Source: Azoarcus sp. (GTDB lineage: Bacteria > Pseudomonadota > Gammaproteobacteria > Burkholderiales > Rhodocyclaceae). Taken from it: a stretch of 13,211 bases of DNA. Shown piece by piece: positions 7,556 through 13,211 of the stretch. A program made the position numbers and the translations under genes. Within the stretch, counting starts at the first letter, position 1. Each line of letters begins with the position of its first letter. The DNA is taken from the NCBI GenBank assembly GCA_031282905.1, contig JAITCV010000201.1, positions 1 through 13,211 of the forward strand. Reading direction: 5' to 3'. The notes under the pieces are model-generated. The model did not search any database. It had not been told where the DNA came from and worked only from the letters and a program-made list of their open reading frames with translations.

Positions 7556-8629
7556 TCAATCCCATTCCAGACTCCCTCCCGTCTGGTATTCCGTGACCCG
7601 CGTCTCGAAAAAGTTCTTTTCCTTTCTCAAATTGGCTTGTTCATCCAGCCAGGGAAGCGTGGCTTTTGCGCCGAGGAAAGGTTCGTCAAGTCCTATCTGG
7701 CGGGCGCGGCGGTTGGCGACGAAACGGAATTGGCCCAGGTGCAGGTCGGCGGAATAACCGAGGATCGGCTCCCGCAGAATGTAGTGGGCATAGGCTTCTT
7801 CCGCCGCGTCGGCTTCCATCCAGAGTTCGGCGACGGCCTTGGGGTCAAGCACGAGGTTTTCCTCATGCATGAGTTCGCGGATGACGCGCAGGCCGAAGGC
7901 ACAATGCAGCACCTCGTCGCGCATGATGTACTGGAATTGTTCCGCTGTGCCTTTCATCAAGCCGCGCCGTTGCAGGGCGAAGATGGGCGAAAAGCCGTTG
8001 TAGAACCAGCAGCCTTCGAAAATGCCGGCGAAGAAGAGGTAGGAAAGCGCGAATTCGTGCAGCGTTTCCCGGTTGCTCAAATCGAGGTCGGAGCGCAGGA
8101 TTTTTTCCAGCCGCCGGTTGGCGAGAACGATCTTGCCGTGGATGGCGGGCACCACCCGGTAGCGGTTGTAGATTTCTTCCTGCTCCAGATTCAGGGTTTC
8201 GATGCAATGCTGGTAGGTCCAGGTATGCAGGGCTTCCTCGAAGACTTGGCGCGCCTGGTAGATCTGCAATTCCGGCGCGGTCATCTTTTCCATCACCGCC
8301 AGCCCGATATTGCGCATGGCAAGGATGTCCGAGGTGGTGAGGTAGGCGAGCACGTTCTCGAACATGTGCCGTTCCGCCGGGGTGAGTTTGTGGTGGTAAT
8401 CCTGCACGTCCTGCGCCATGTTGATTTCGGTGGGCGCCCAGTGATTGCGGTTGGCCGTCAAGAAGTATTCCCAGGCCCAAGGGTAGCGGAAAGGCGCGAG
8501 CTGATTGATGTCGCCGTGACCATTCACCACGCGCTTGTCGGAGGCTTTCACAGGGGCGAGGGCGGGCGCTTCGCGGGCGCCAACCGTGGAGACGGAGACA
8601 TCATCCCAGTCATCGAAAGGGGCGTTCAT
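7556..8629 (-). CDS. nrdB: Ribonucleoside-diphosphate reductase, class Ia beta subunit (NrdB)
   Basis: The small subunit of class Ia ribonucleotide reductase holds a di-metal centre and the tyrosyl radical needed by NrdA. In this 357-residue protein the expected ligands are all present: D101 (TTSDIL), E132 and H135 (FEEALHTWTYQH), E205 (AGIFEGCW), E239 and H242 (RDEVLHCAF). The radical tyrosine is Y139, four residues after H135 as in the E. coli enzyme, so this is not the tyrosine-less class Ic type. The C-terminal tail (ETRVTEYQTGGSLEWD), which docks into NrdA, is intact. Start ATG 8629 has AGGAG six bases upstream. It lies 236 bases after nrdA on the same strand and is probably cotranscribed from the nrdA promoter. 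Confidence 0.97.
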   Translation of the reverse strand: MNAPFDDWDDVSVSTVGAREAPALAPVKASDKRVVNGHGDINQLAPFRYPWAWEYFLTANRNHWAPTEINMAQDVQDYHHKLTPAERHMFENVLAYLTTSDILAMRNIGLAVMEKMTAPELQIYQARQVFEEALHTWTYQHCIETLNLEQEEIYNRYRVVPAIHGKIVLANRRLEKILRSDLDLSNRETLHEFALSYLFFAGIFEGCWFYNGFSPIFALQRRGLMKGTAEQFQYIMRDEVLHCAFGLRVIRELMHEENLVLDPKAVAELWMEADAAEEAYAHYILREPILGYSADLHLGQFRFVANRRARQIGLDEPFLGAKATLPWLDEQANLRKEKNFFETRVTEYQTGGSLEWD

Positions 8630-8728
8630 CGGGTTCTCCTGGAGGTGAATTGCATCAATTGAAGCTCCTTGTCATGAACTGTGCATGACGTAAATGTTTG
8701 AACCGGCGCGTTTGTGGAATCCTGGAAA

Positions 8729-8746
8729 TGTAGTAACGCAACTACA
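8729..8746. repeat. Inverted repeat in the nrdA-nrdB spacer
   Basis: TGTAGT (8729-8734) and ACTACA (8741-8746) form a perfect 6-bp inverted repeat with a 6-base spacer. The symmetry extends outward imperfectly to GAAA/TTTC. The half-site resembles the right half of the NrdR-like boxes upstream of nrdA, but the arms point the wrong way for a normal NrdR box. It lies about 100 bases before nrdB and could be an operator or an mRNA hairpin. Confidence 0.4.
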
Positions 8747-8822
8747 ATTTCTTGCGCAAAAGATTTTTCCCATGACCATCCCCGCTGCCTGGTTCCATAT
8801 TTCCGCCCAGCTTCACATGGAC

Positions 8823-8838
8823 GGCGGCGAACGCCGCC
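8823..8838 (-). other. GC-rich hairpin just after nrdA
   Basis: GGCGGC (8823-8828) and GCCGCC (8833-8838) form a 6-bp all-GC stem with a 4-base loop, about 28 bases past the nrdA stop codon. No T-run follows on the nrdA strand. It therefore looks like an RNA-stabilising or partial attenuating element inside the nrdA-nrdB transcript rather than a full terminator. Confidence 0.4.
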
Positions 8839-8865
8839 GCAAACTGTCCTCGGTCTTCTGATCAA

Positions 8866-11688
8866 TCACTGGCAAGCTTCGCAATCGGGATCGTCGAGAG
8901 CGCAGAAACGCGGCGTGTCACGCGGCGTTTCGTCGGTGGCCAGTTTTTCCGCCTGGGACGCGCCCAGGGTGCGCAGGTAGTAAGTGGTCTTGAGTCCCTT
9001 GCTCCAAGCCAGTTTGTAGAGCGCGTCCAGCTTCTTGCCCGAAGGGGCGGCGAGGTAGAGGTTGAGGGATTGGGATTGGTCGATCCATTTCTGGCGGCGG
9101 GAAGCGGCTTCCACCAGCCATTGGGGGTCGATCTCGAACGCGGTGGCGTAGCGCGCGCGGATCTCTTCCGGCACGCGGTCGATGCGGGCGAGCGAGCCGT
9201 CGAAATATTTGAGATCGGCCGCCATCACCGTGTCCCACAGATCCAGTGCCTTGAGTTCGCGCACGAGGTGGGCGTTGACGATGGTGAATTCGCCGGAAAG
9301 ATTGGATTTGACGTAGAGGTTCTGGTATTCGGGCTCGATGCCCTGCGATACTCCGACGATGTTCGAGATGGTGGCGGTTGGAGCGATGGCGATGCAATTG
9401 GCGTTGCGCATGCCCACCGCGCGGATACGCGCGCGCAAGGCGTCCCAGTCCAACGTGGCGCTCCTGTCCTGTTCGATGGAGCGGCCGCGCTCCGCTTCCA
9501 GCAGGGCGATGGAATCCAGCGGCAGGATGCCCTGTGCCCACAGACTGCCGTCGAAGCTGGAATAGCGCCCCCGTTCTTCGGCGAGATCGGTGGAGGCCCA
9601 ATAGGCCAGATGGCACACGGCCTCCATCGAACAGTCGGCGAAGTTGACCGCCTCTTGCGAAGCGTAGGACACGCCCAGAAGATGCAGGCAATCCGCGAAC
9701 CCCATGATGCCCAGCCCCACGGGCCGGTGGCGCAGGTTGGCGTTGCGCGCCTTGGGGATGGCGTAGTAATTGAGGTCGATCACGTTGTCGAGCATCCGCA
9801 TCGCCGTGCCGACGGTGCGCTTGAGCTTTTCCAGGTCGAGCGCGCCATCCTTCAGATGTGCGGGCAAGTTCACCGAGCCGAGATTGCACACGGCGCTTTC
9901 CGTCGCCGAGGTGTTGAGCGTGATCTCGGTACACAAATTGGAGCTATGCACCACGCCCGCATGGCGCTGGGGTGAGCGCACATTGCATGGGTCCTTGAAC
10001 GCGATCCACGGGTGCCCGGTCTCGAACAGCATGAGAAGCATGCGCCGCCACAACTGCACGGCGGACATCTTGCGAAACAGCCGTATCTCTCCGCGCGCCG
10101 CCTTCTTCTCGCAAGCGGCATAAGCCTCGGCGAAGTCGCGCCCGTATTTTTCGTGCAGTTCCGGCACCTCGTCGGGGGAGAACAGCGTCCACTCCCCGTC
10201 TTCCATCACACGCTCCATGAACAGGTCGGGAATCCAGTGCGCCGTATTCATGTCGTGGCAGCGGCGGCGCTCGTCGCCCGTGTTCTTGCGCAATTCCAGG
10301 AATTCCTCGATGTCCAGATGCCAGGTTTCCAGATAAGCGCACACCGCGCCCTTTCGCTTGCCGCCTTGGTTTACCGCCACCGCCGTGTCGTTGACCACCT
10401 TGAGGAAAGGGATCACCCCCTGGCTCTTGCCGTTCGTCCCCCGGATGCGGCTGCCCAGCGCGCGCACCGGCGTCCAGTCGTTGCCCAGCCCGCCCGCGAA
10501 TTTTTGCAACAGGGCGTTTTCCTTGATCGACTGGTAGATGCCTTCCAGGTCGTCCGCCACCGTGGTCAGATAGCAGGAAGAGAGCTGGGGATGGCAGGTG
10601 CCCGCGTTGAACAGTGTCGGCGTGGAACACATGAAATCGAAACTGGAGAGCAGTTCGTAGAACGAGATGGCGCGGGCCTCGCGGTCGATTTCGTTCAAGG
10701 CCAGCCCCATGGCCACGCGCATGAAAAACACCTGCGGCAACTCGATGCGGCGCTCTTCGATATGCAGGAAATAACGGTCGTAGAGCGTTTGCAGGCCGAG
10801 GTAACCGAACTGCAAATCCCGCTCCGGCCGCAGGGCCGCCGCGAGGCGGGGGAGGTCGAATTCGGCCAGGCGGGCGTCCAACAATCCGGCCTCGACCCCC
10901 AGCTCGACAAAGCGGGGGAAATACTCCCGCGTCCGTTCCGCCGCCGATTCGGGCGGAATTTCCTGGCCCAGCGCCTCCCGGAACAAGGAGAACAATTGCA
11001 GCCGGGCCGTCACCTTGTCGTAGGCCGGGTCTTGTTCGATCAAGGTGCGCGCGGCCAGCACCATGGCCACGTAAACCTCGGACAAGGGCATGCCGTCGTA
11101 CAGGCTCGCCAGGGTCAGATCGAGCACCGTCCGGGCGGAAGCCGCTTCCAGCCCGGCACAGGCGGCCTCTGCCCGCGCCTGCACGGCCGGGATATCCAGC
11201 GGGCGGCGCTCGCCGTCTACCACGATATGCGGAACCGCCGCCTGACCGCTTTTCTCGGCCACTTTCGCTGCGGCGGCGCGTTCCTCCGCCCGGCGCTCGC
11301 GGTACAGCACATAAGCGCGGGCCACGTCGTGCTCCCCGGCGCGCATCAAGGCCAGTTCCACTTGATCCTGGATCGTCTCGATATGCACCATGCCGCCGGC
11401 GGGATGATGGCGCGTCAACGCCGCTACCACATTGCGGGTCAGCCGCGCCACCACTTCGCGGATGCGGGCGGACACCGCGCCCTGTTCGCCCGCTACCGCC
11501 AGGAAAGCCTTGGACAAAGCCAGCGCGATCTTTTCCGGCTGGAACGGCGCGATGCTGCCGTTGCGGCGGATGACCTCCAATCCGCTTTCCGCCACCGAAG
11601 CCGTATCGTGTCCCGAAGCGCCGGACTCATGAACACCGACGGCTTCCTGCACGGGCTGGCTGCCCGAAATCCGAGAACTCTGCTGCAT
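8866..11688 (-). CDS. nrdA: Ribonucleoside-diphosphate reductase, class Ia alpha subunit (NrdA)
   Basis: The catalytic subunit reduces ribonucleoside diphosphates to deoxy forms. From ATG 11688 it has 940 residues. An ATP-cone at about 38-132 starts VIRRNGSIAPFQPEKIALAL and should sense ATP/dATP. A second, degenerate cone-like region follows at about 151-230. Catalytic features are C371 (QLSSCYL), NLCTE with C585 as the thiyl-radical cysteine plus N583 and E587, C600 (AVCNLGSVNL), and the C-terminal redox pair CEAC at 936-939, which is recharged by thioredoxin or glutaredoxin. No intein interrupts the gene. The ATG at 11688 is preceded by GGAG at about 10 bases. The frame stays open upstream to 11838, but that segment overlaps leader RNA features. 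A long leader with a promoter, NrdR-like boxes and a cobalamin-riboswitch-like block lies upstream. Confidence 0.97.
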   Translation of the reverse strand: MQQSSRISGSQPVQEAVGVHESGASGHDTASVAESGLEVIRRNGSIAPFQPEKIALALSKAFLAVAGEQGAVSARIREVVARLTRNVVAALTRHHPAGGMVHIETIQDQVELALMRAGEHDVARAYVLYRERRAEERAAAAKVAEKSGQAAVPHIVVDGERRPLDIPAVQARAEAACAGLEAASARTVLDLTLASLYDGMPLSEVYVAMVLAARTLIEQDPAYDKVTARLQLFSLFREALGQEIPPESAAERTREYFPRFVELGVEAGLLDARLAEFDLPRLAAALRPERDLQFGYLGLQTLYDRYFLHIEERRIELPQVFFMRVAMGLALNEIDREARAISFYELLSSFDFMCSTPTLFNAGTCHPQLSSCYLTTVADDLEGIYQSIKENALLQKFAGGLGNDWTPVRALGSRIRGTNGKSQGVIPFLKVVNDTAVAVNQGGKRKGAVCAYLETWHLDIEEFLELRKNTGDERRRCHDMNTAHWIPDLFMERVMEDGEWTLFSPDEVPELHEKYGRDFAEAYAACEKKAARGEIRLFRKMSAVQLWRRMLLMLFETGHPWIAFKDPCNVRSPQRHAGVVHSSNLCTEITLNTSATESAVCNLGSVNLPAHLKDGALDLEKLKRTVGTAMRMLDNVIDLNYYAIPKARNANLRHRPVGLGIMGFADCLHLLGVSYASQEAVNFADCSMEAVCHLAYWASTDLAEERGRYSSFDGSLWAQGILPLDSIALLEAERGRSIEQDRSATLDWDALRARIRAVGMRNANCIAIAPTATISNIVGVSQGIEPEYQNLYVKSNLSGEFTIVNAHLVRELKALDLWDTVMAADLKYFDGSLARIDRVPEEIRARYATAFEIDPQWLVEAASRRQKWIDQSQSLNLYLAAPSGKKLDALYKLAWSKGLKTTYYLRTLGASQAEKLATDETPRDTPRFCALDDPDCEACQ

Positions 11689-11782
11689 TTCGATGACTCT
11701 CCAATAATACGTAGTGCATGACCGGGGCGGAAGGAGGGGACTCATTCCGGGAGATATTTCCGCTTCATCAGGCAAGCGCAAT

Positions 11783-11834
11783 GGCAGTTTTCCTGGTTTT
11801 GGGGCCGCCTTCCCGGAAAAATCCCGTGGCGGTC
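11783..11834 (-). ncRNA. Cobalamin-riboswitch-like block (3' half) in the nrdA leader
   Basis: On the nrdA strand, GCCAC (11826-11830) is followed by a short GG/CC-closed loop and GGGAAGGC (11807-11814). These are enclosed by a CCGCC/GGCGG helix (11828-11832 with 11805-11809). Eight bases later comes AACCAGGAAAACTGCC (11783-11798), 13 of 16 identical to the B12-box pattern AGCCAGGAGACCTGCC as I remember it. Order and spacing fit the 3' half of a cobalamin riboswitch, which binds adenosylcobalamin and shuts off the downstream gene. The expected 5' half with GGGAA, GGTG and CCCCGCAACTG is not clearly present; ACCGCAA at 11845-11851 is a weak echo. It may be a divergent or decayed riboswitch. 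B12 control of class I reductases is known in bacteria that also own class II enzymes. Confidence 0.45.
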
Positions 11835-11934
11835 TCAAAAGTGTTTTTTGCGGTAAACCGCAAGGTAAAAACCGCCAGCCACAATGCTCGCAATGAAACA
11901 GAAAGCCACGGCCCCGTCGCCGCGACGAGAGCGG

Positions 11935-11964
11935 ACTCTAGGACCGTGGGAGGGGGCTTGTCAA
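11935..11964 (-). promoter_or_regulatory. Possible second nrdA promoter
   Basis: A perfect TTGACA lies at 11959-11964 on the nrdA strand, 18 bases from TAGAGT (11935-11940, 4 of 6). It is weaker than the promoter at 12002-12029 and lies within that promoter's transcribed leader. Confidence 0.25.
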
Positions 11965-11973
11965 GTCAAGAAA

Positions 11974-11989
11974 ATACAATATGTAGTTG
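11974..11989. promoter_or_regulatory. NrdR box-like site 1
   Basis: ATACAATATGTAGTTG matches the NrdR-box consensus acaCwAtATaTwGtgt at about 12 of 16 positions, including the central C-w-A-T-A-T core and the G. It lies just downstream of the predicted nrdA start point and 31 bp from the second box. NrdR is the ATP/dATP-sensing repressor of ribonucleotide reductase genes. Confidence 0.65.
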
Positions 11990-12001
11990 CTTTTTTGATT
12001 T

Positions 12002-12029
12002 TTTATACTGTATGTAGGGTTGGTGTCAA
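12002..12029 (-). promoter_or_regulatory. Main predicted nrdA promoter
   Basis: A perfect TTGACA (12024-12029) and TATAAA (12002-12007, 5 of 6) are separated by 16 bases. The start point would be near 11995, giving a leader of about 300 bases before nrdA. NrdR-like site 2 overlaps the spacer and the -10, and site 1 lies in the first transcribed bases, so a bound repressor would block initiation. Confidence 0.75.
12005..12020. promoter_or_regulatory. NrdR box-like site 2
   Basis: ATACTGTATGTAGGGT matches the NrdR consensus at about 12 of 16 positions. It overlaps the spacer and -10 of the nrdA promoter. The start-to-start distance to site 1 is 31 bp, close to three helical turns, which is the paired arrangement known for NrdR operators. 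Confidence 0.65.
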
Positions 12030-12274
12030 TTCAGCATGGCATGGTAATATGTATTGATCGTTGCATGAAGTCATATATCTGAAATGTCGAAATCATTGAA
12101 ATGCTGCTCCGGGCGGCCAGGGGCAAGAAGCTTTCGCGCTTTGCCGTGTACCAATGCGATGCGCGGTTTGTATCTTCCAACCATGGAGAAAAGGGGCGTA
12201 TGCACTCTTGGCGTTACGGGGGCGATCCGCCCGAAGGTGATCCCAGGCGCGCCAGCGCCTTGGCGAAGGCCCGG
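12030..12274. other. Spacer between the divergent nrdA and secreted-protein promoters
   Basis: No convincing gene is seen. Open frames of 60-86 codons exist on both strands, but none has a recognisable motif, a good ribosome binding site or a database-like domain pattern. A short hairpin with stem AGGCGC/GCGCCT lies at 12245-12260. The segment changes from AT-rich near the nrdA promoter to GC-rich at 12100-12270. Confidence 0.4.
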
Positions 12275-12304
12275 TTGCCATAAACCAAGTCCCCATGCTA
12301 TGAT
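12275..12304 (+). promoter_or_regulatory. Predicted promoter of the secreted hypothetical protein
   Basis: TTGCCA (12275-12280) and TATGAT (12299-12304, 5 of 6) are 18 bases apart. The predicted start near 12311 leaves a leader of about 30 bases. Confidence 0.5.
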
Positions 12305-12340
12305 ATGCAAATATCAACACTCACGAAGTCGGGAACATCA

Positions 12341-12928
12341 ATGAATATTCTGAAATTCGTCATCATTTCAGTGTGTTTTATCACAAACGCTTATGCGGAC
12401 CCTCGTGCGGTTGACGCTGAGCAATTTGATATCGCAGGCGTCAAACTTGGCATGAGTTCGGAAGCAGCCGTTTCGGCCATTTCTGCAAAACTTGGCATTG
12501 ACAAGCGGTCAATTAAATTTGCTGATCCACAGCCAAACGCTGTCACAAACAGCAAAGAATCACCTTACTTTACCGCCAAGACAAGTGGGGCATCCATTAC
12601 TGTCTATTTTGCCGCAAATGTCCCATATGATCCAAAAAACAAGATGGCAGTTGATTTGATAATCTACGAGCAGCCTTGGAGCTCAGAAAACGCTTCCGCC
12701 ATGCAGAGTATGGCTATAGAAAAATACGGGCAGCCGTCCAATGGAACAATTAGCCCCGCCTATGATTGGTGCCTTCAACCCAATGATAATCCAGGTATTG
12801 GTTGTTTCCAATTCAATGGACCAAAACTTCAGTATCACGGAACAGAATTAAGACCTGAGGATGCTCGGCGTCGACAAGCGGTTTCTGATTTCATAAGCAG
12901 GCGCGAGAACTCAAAACCGGTGTTCTAA
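12341..12928 (+). CDS. Secreted/periplasmic protein of unknown function
   Basis: A 195-residue protein that I do not recognise as a named family. The N-terminus MNILKFVIISVCFITNAYADP is a good signal peptide with a likely cut after AYA (residue 19). The mature protein starts with FDIAGVKLGMSSEAAVSAI, a pattern found in several small periplasmic proteins (G-V-x-L-G-M followed by a helix). It contains two cysteines (C144 and C155) that could form a disulfide. The ATG at 12341 was chosen because the signal peptide begins there, with a weak GGGAA upstream; the frame is open a further 12 codons. The gene is clearly more AT-rich than its neighbours and has more A/T-ending codons, which suggests later acquisition. 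It is transcribed away from nrdA. Confidence 0.75.
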   Translation: MNILKFVIISVCFITNAYADPRAVDAEQFDIAGVKLGMSSEAAVSAISAKLGIDKRSIKFADPQPNAVTNSKESPYFTAKTSGASITVYFAANVPYDPKNKMAVDLIIYEQPWSSENASAMQSMAIEKYGQPSNGTISPAYDWCLQPNDNPGIGCFQFNGPKLQYHGTELRPEDARRRQAVSDFISRRENSKPVF

Positions 12929-13016
12929 GCTTGCCTGCCGCTTGGCTTGTCTGTTGGGGAATCTCTGATTCACGCTGTTGGGCTTCGCGTCACGGATAAT
13001 TTGGAATAATCAGCCA

Positions 13017-13211
13017 TTACTTTTCCAGTTCTGTCCGCAAGAGCGTGCGGAGAATGGGCAAGGCGAGCGCCAGTCCGGTCAATAGCCAGCCGATGGCTTG
13101 TGGATTGGCCGGTTCCGGCAGCCAGCGGCCTATGACGCCAAATGTGATGAATACGGCACAGGCTTTTTCCGCCCGGGAAAAATCCCCGCCGCGCTGCCAG
13201 CCGATGAGGCC
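13017..13211 (-). CDS. C-terminal end of a membrane protein, possibly CDP-alcohol phosphatidyltransferase
   Basis: The frame is open from the window edge to a TAA at 13017-13019, giving the last 64 residues. They begin GLIGWQRGGDFSRAEKACAV and contain two hydrophobic stretches, ACAVFITFGVIGRWL and AIGWLLTGLALALPIL, followed by a basic tail RTLLRTELEK. The SRAEK motif next to a membrane helix, and the position of the helices, resemble the C-terminal half of CDP-alcohol phosphatidyltransferases, which build phospholipid head groups. The catalytic part lies outside the window, so the family is only a guess. That it is a membrane protein end is likely. Confidence 0.6.
   Translation of the reverse strand, partial: GLIGWQRGGDFSRAEKACAVFITFGVIGRWLPEPANPQAIGWLLTGLALALPILRTLLRTELEK

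Noticed and set aside
7475..8662. 395-codon open frame on the + strand opposite nrdB
   Set aside because: Antisense to nrdB, which carries all metal ligands. The + strand translation has no family features.
8626..8865. 79-codon frame in the nrdA-nrdB spacer
   Set aside because: Arginine-rich with no motif, and it crosses both hairpin elements. It has no support as a gene.
10012..11721. 569-codon open frame on the + strand opposite nrdA
   Set aside because: It is a shadow of the GC-rich nrdA gene. The translation is low-complexity, rich in H, Q, R and G, and has no domain pattern, while the opposite strand encodes a complete, conserved NrdA.
12071..12344. Short overlapping open frames on both strands in the nrdA upstream region
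   Set aside because: Several frames of 60-86 codons overlap each other, but none shows a ribosome binding site, a conserved motif or a plausible protein composition.

Overview
The window looks like chromosomal DNA of a GC-rich proteobacterium, most likely a betaproteobacterium. The reasons are a betaproteobacterial-type Rho core, the trxA-rho gene pair, a two-cone class Ia NrdA with its NrdB, and GC-rich codon use that opens long false ORFs opposite the real genes. Ten genes are supported. Two of them run off the ends of the window.

Layout, left to right. Positions 1-821 (-) hold the 5' part of an AAA-ATPase-like / predicted PD-(D/E)XK-nuclease protein. 976-1917 (-) is an FkbM-type methyltransferase. 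Its leader carries a 10-copy perfect octanucleotide repeat that starts at the predicted transcription start. 2221-3666 (-) is transcription terminator rho with an unusual N-terminal extension, and 3644-3976 (-) is thioredoxin trxA directly upstream of it. A divergent 378-bp spacer leads to aroC (chorismate synthase, 4355-5497, +), then a small lipoprotein (5677-6084, +) with a clear terminator. An RND-type periplasmic adaptor (6225-7316, +) follows with no transporter gene beside it. 7556-8629 (-) is nrdB and 8866-11688 (-) is nrdA, the two subunits of class Ia ribonucleotide reductase. A 652-bp control region separates nrdA from an AT-richer, divergently transcribed secreted protein of unknown function (12341-12928, +). 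At the right edge is the 3' end of a membrane protein gene (13017-13211, -).

How the genes relate. trxA-rho is a familiar housekeeping pair. Thioredoxin is also one of the usual reductants of class Ia ribonucleotide reductase, although nrdAB sits several genes away. The nrdA control region is the most informative non-coding stretch. It has a near-consensus sigma-70 promoter and two NrdR-box-like sites spaced 31 bp apart that overlap the promoter and early transcribed region. Further down the roughly 300-nt leader is a block that strongly resembles the 3' half of a cobalamin riboswitch. Together these suggest that nrdAB is controlled both by nucleotide pools (NrdR) and by vitamin B12. The latter predicts a B12-dependent class II reductase elsewhere in the genome.

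The observations most worth a second look are the octanucleotide repeat in the fkbM leader, the cobalamin-riboswitch-like block in the nrdA leader, the tandem NrdR boxes, and the 61-residue Rho extension whose natural start codon has been lost. I see no CRISPR array, transposase, tRNA or rRNA in the window.
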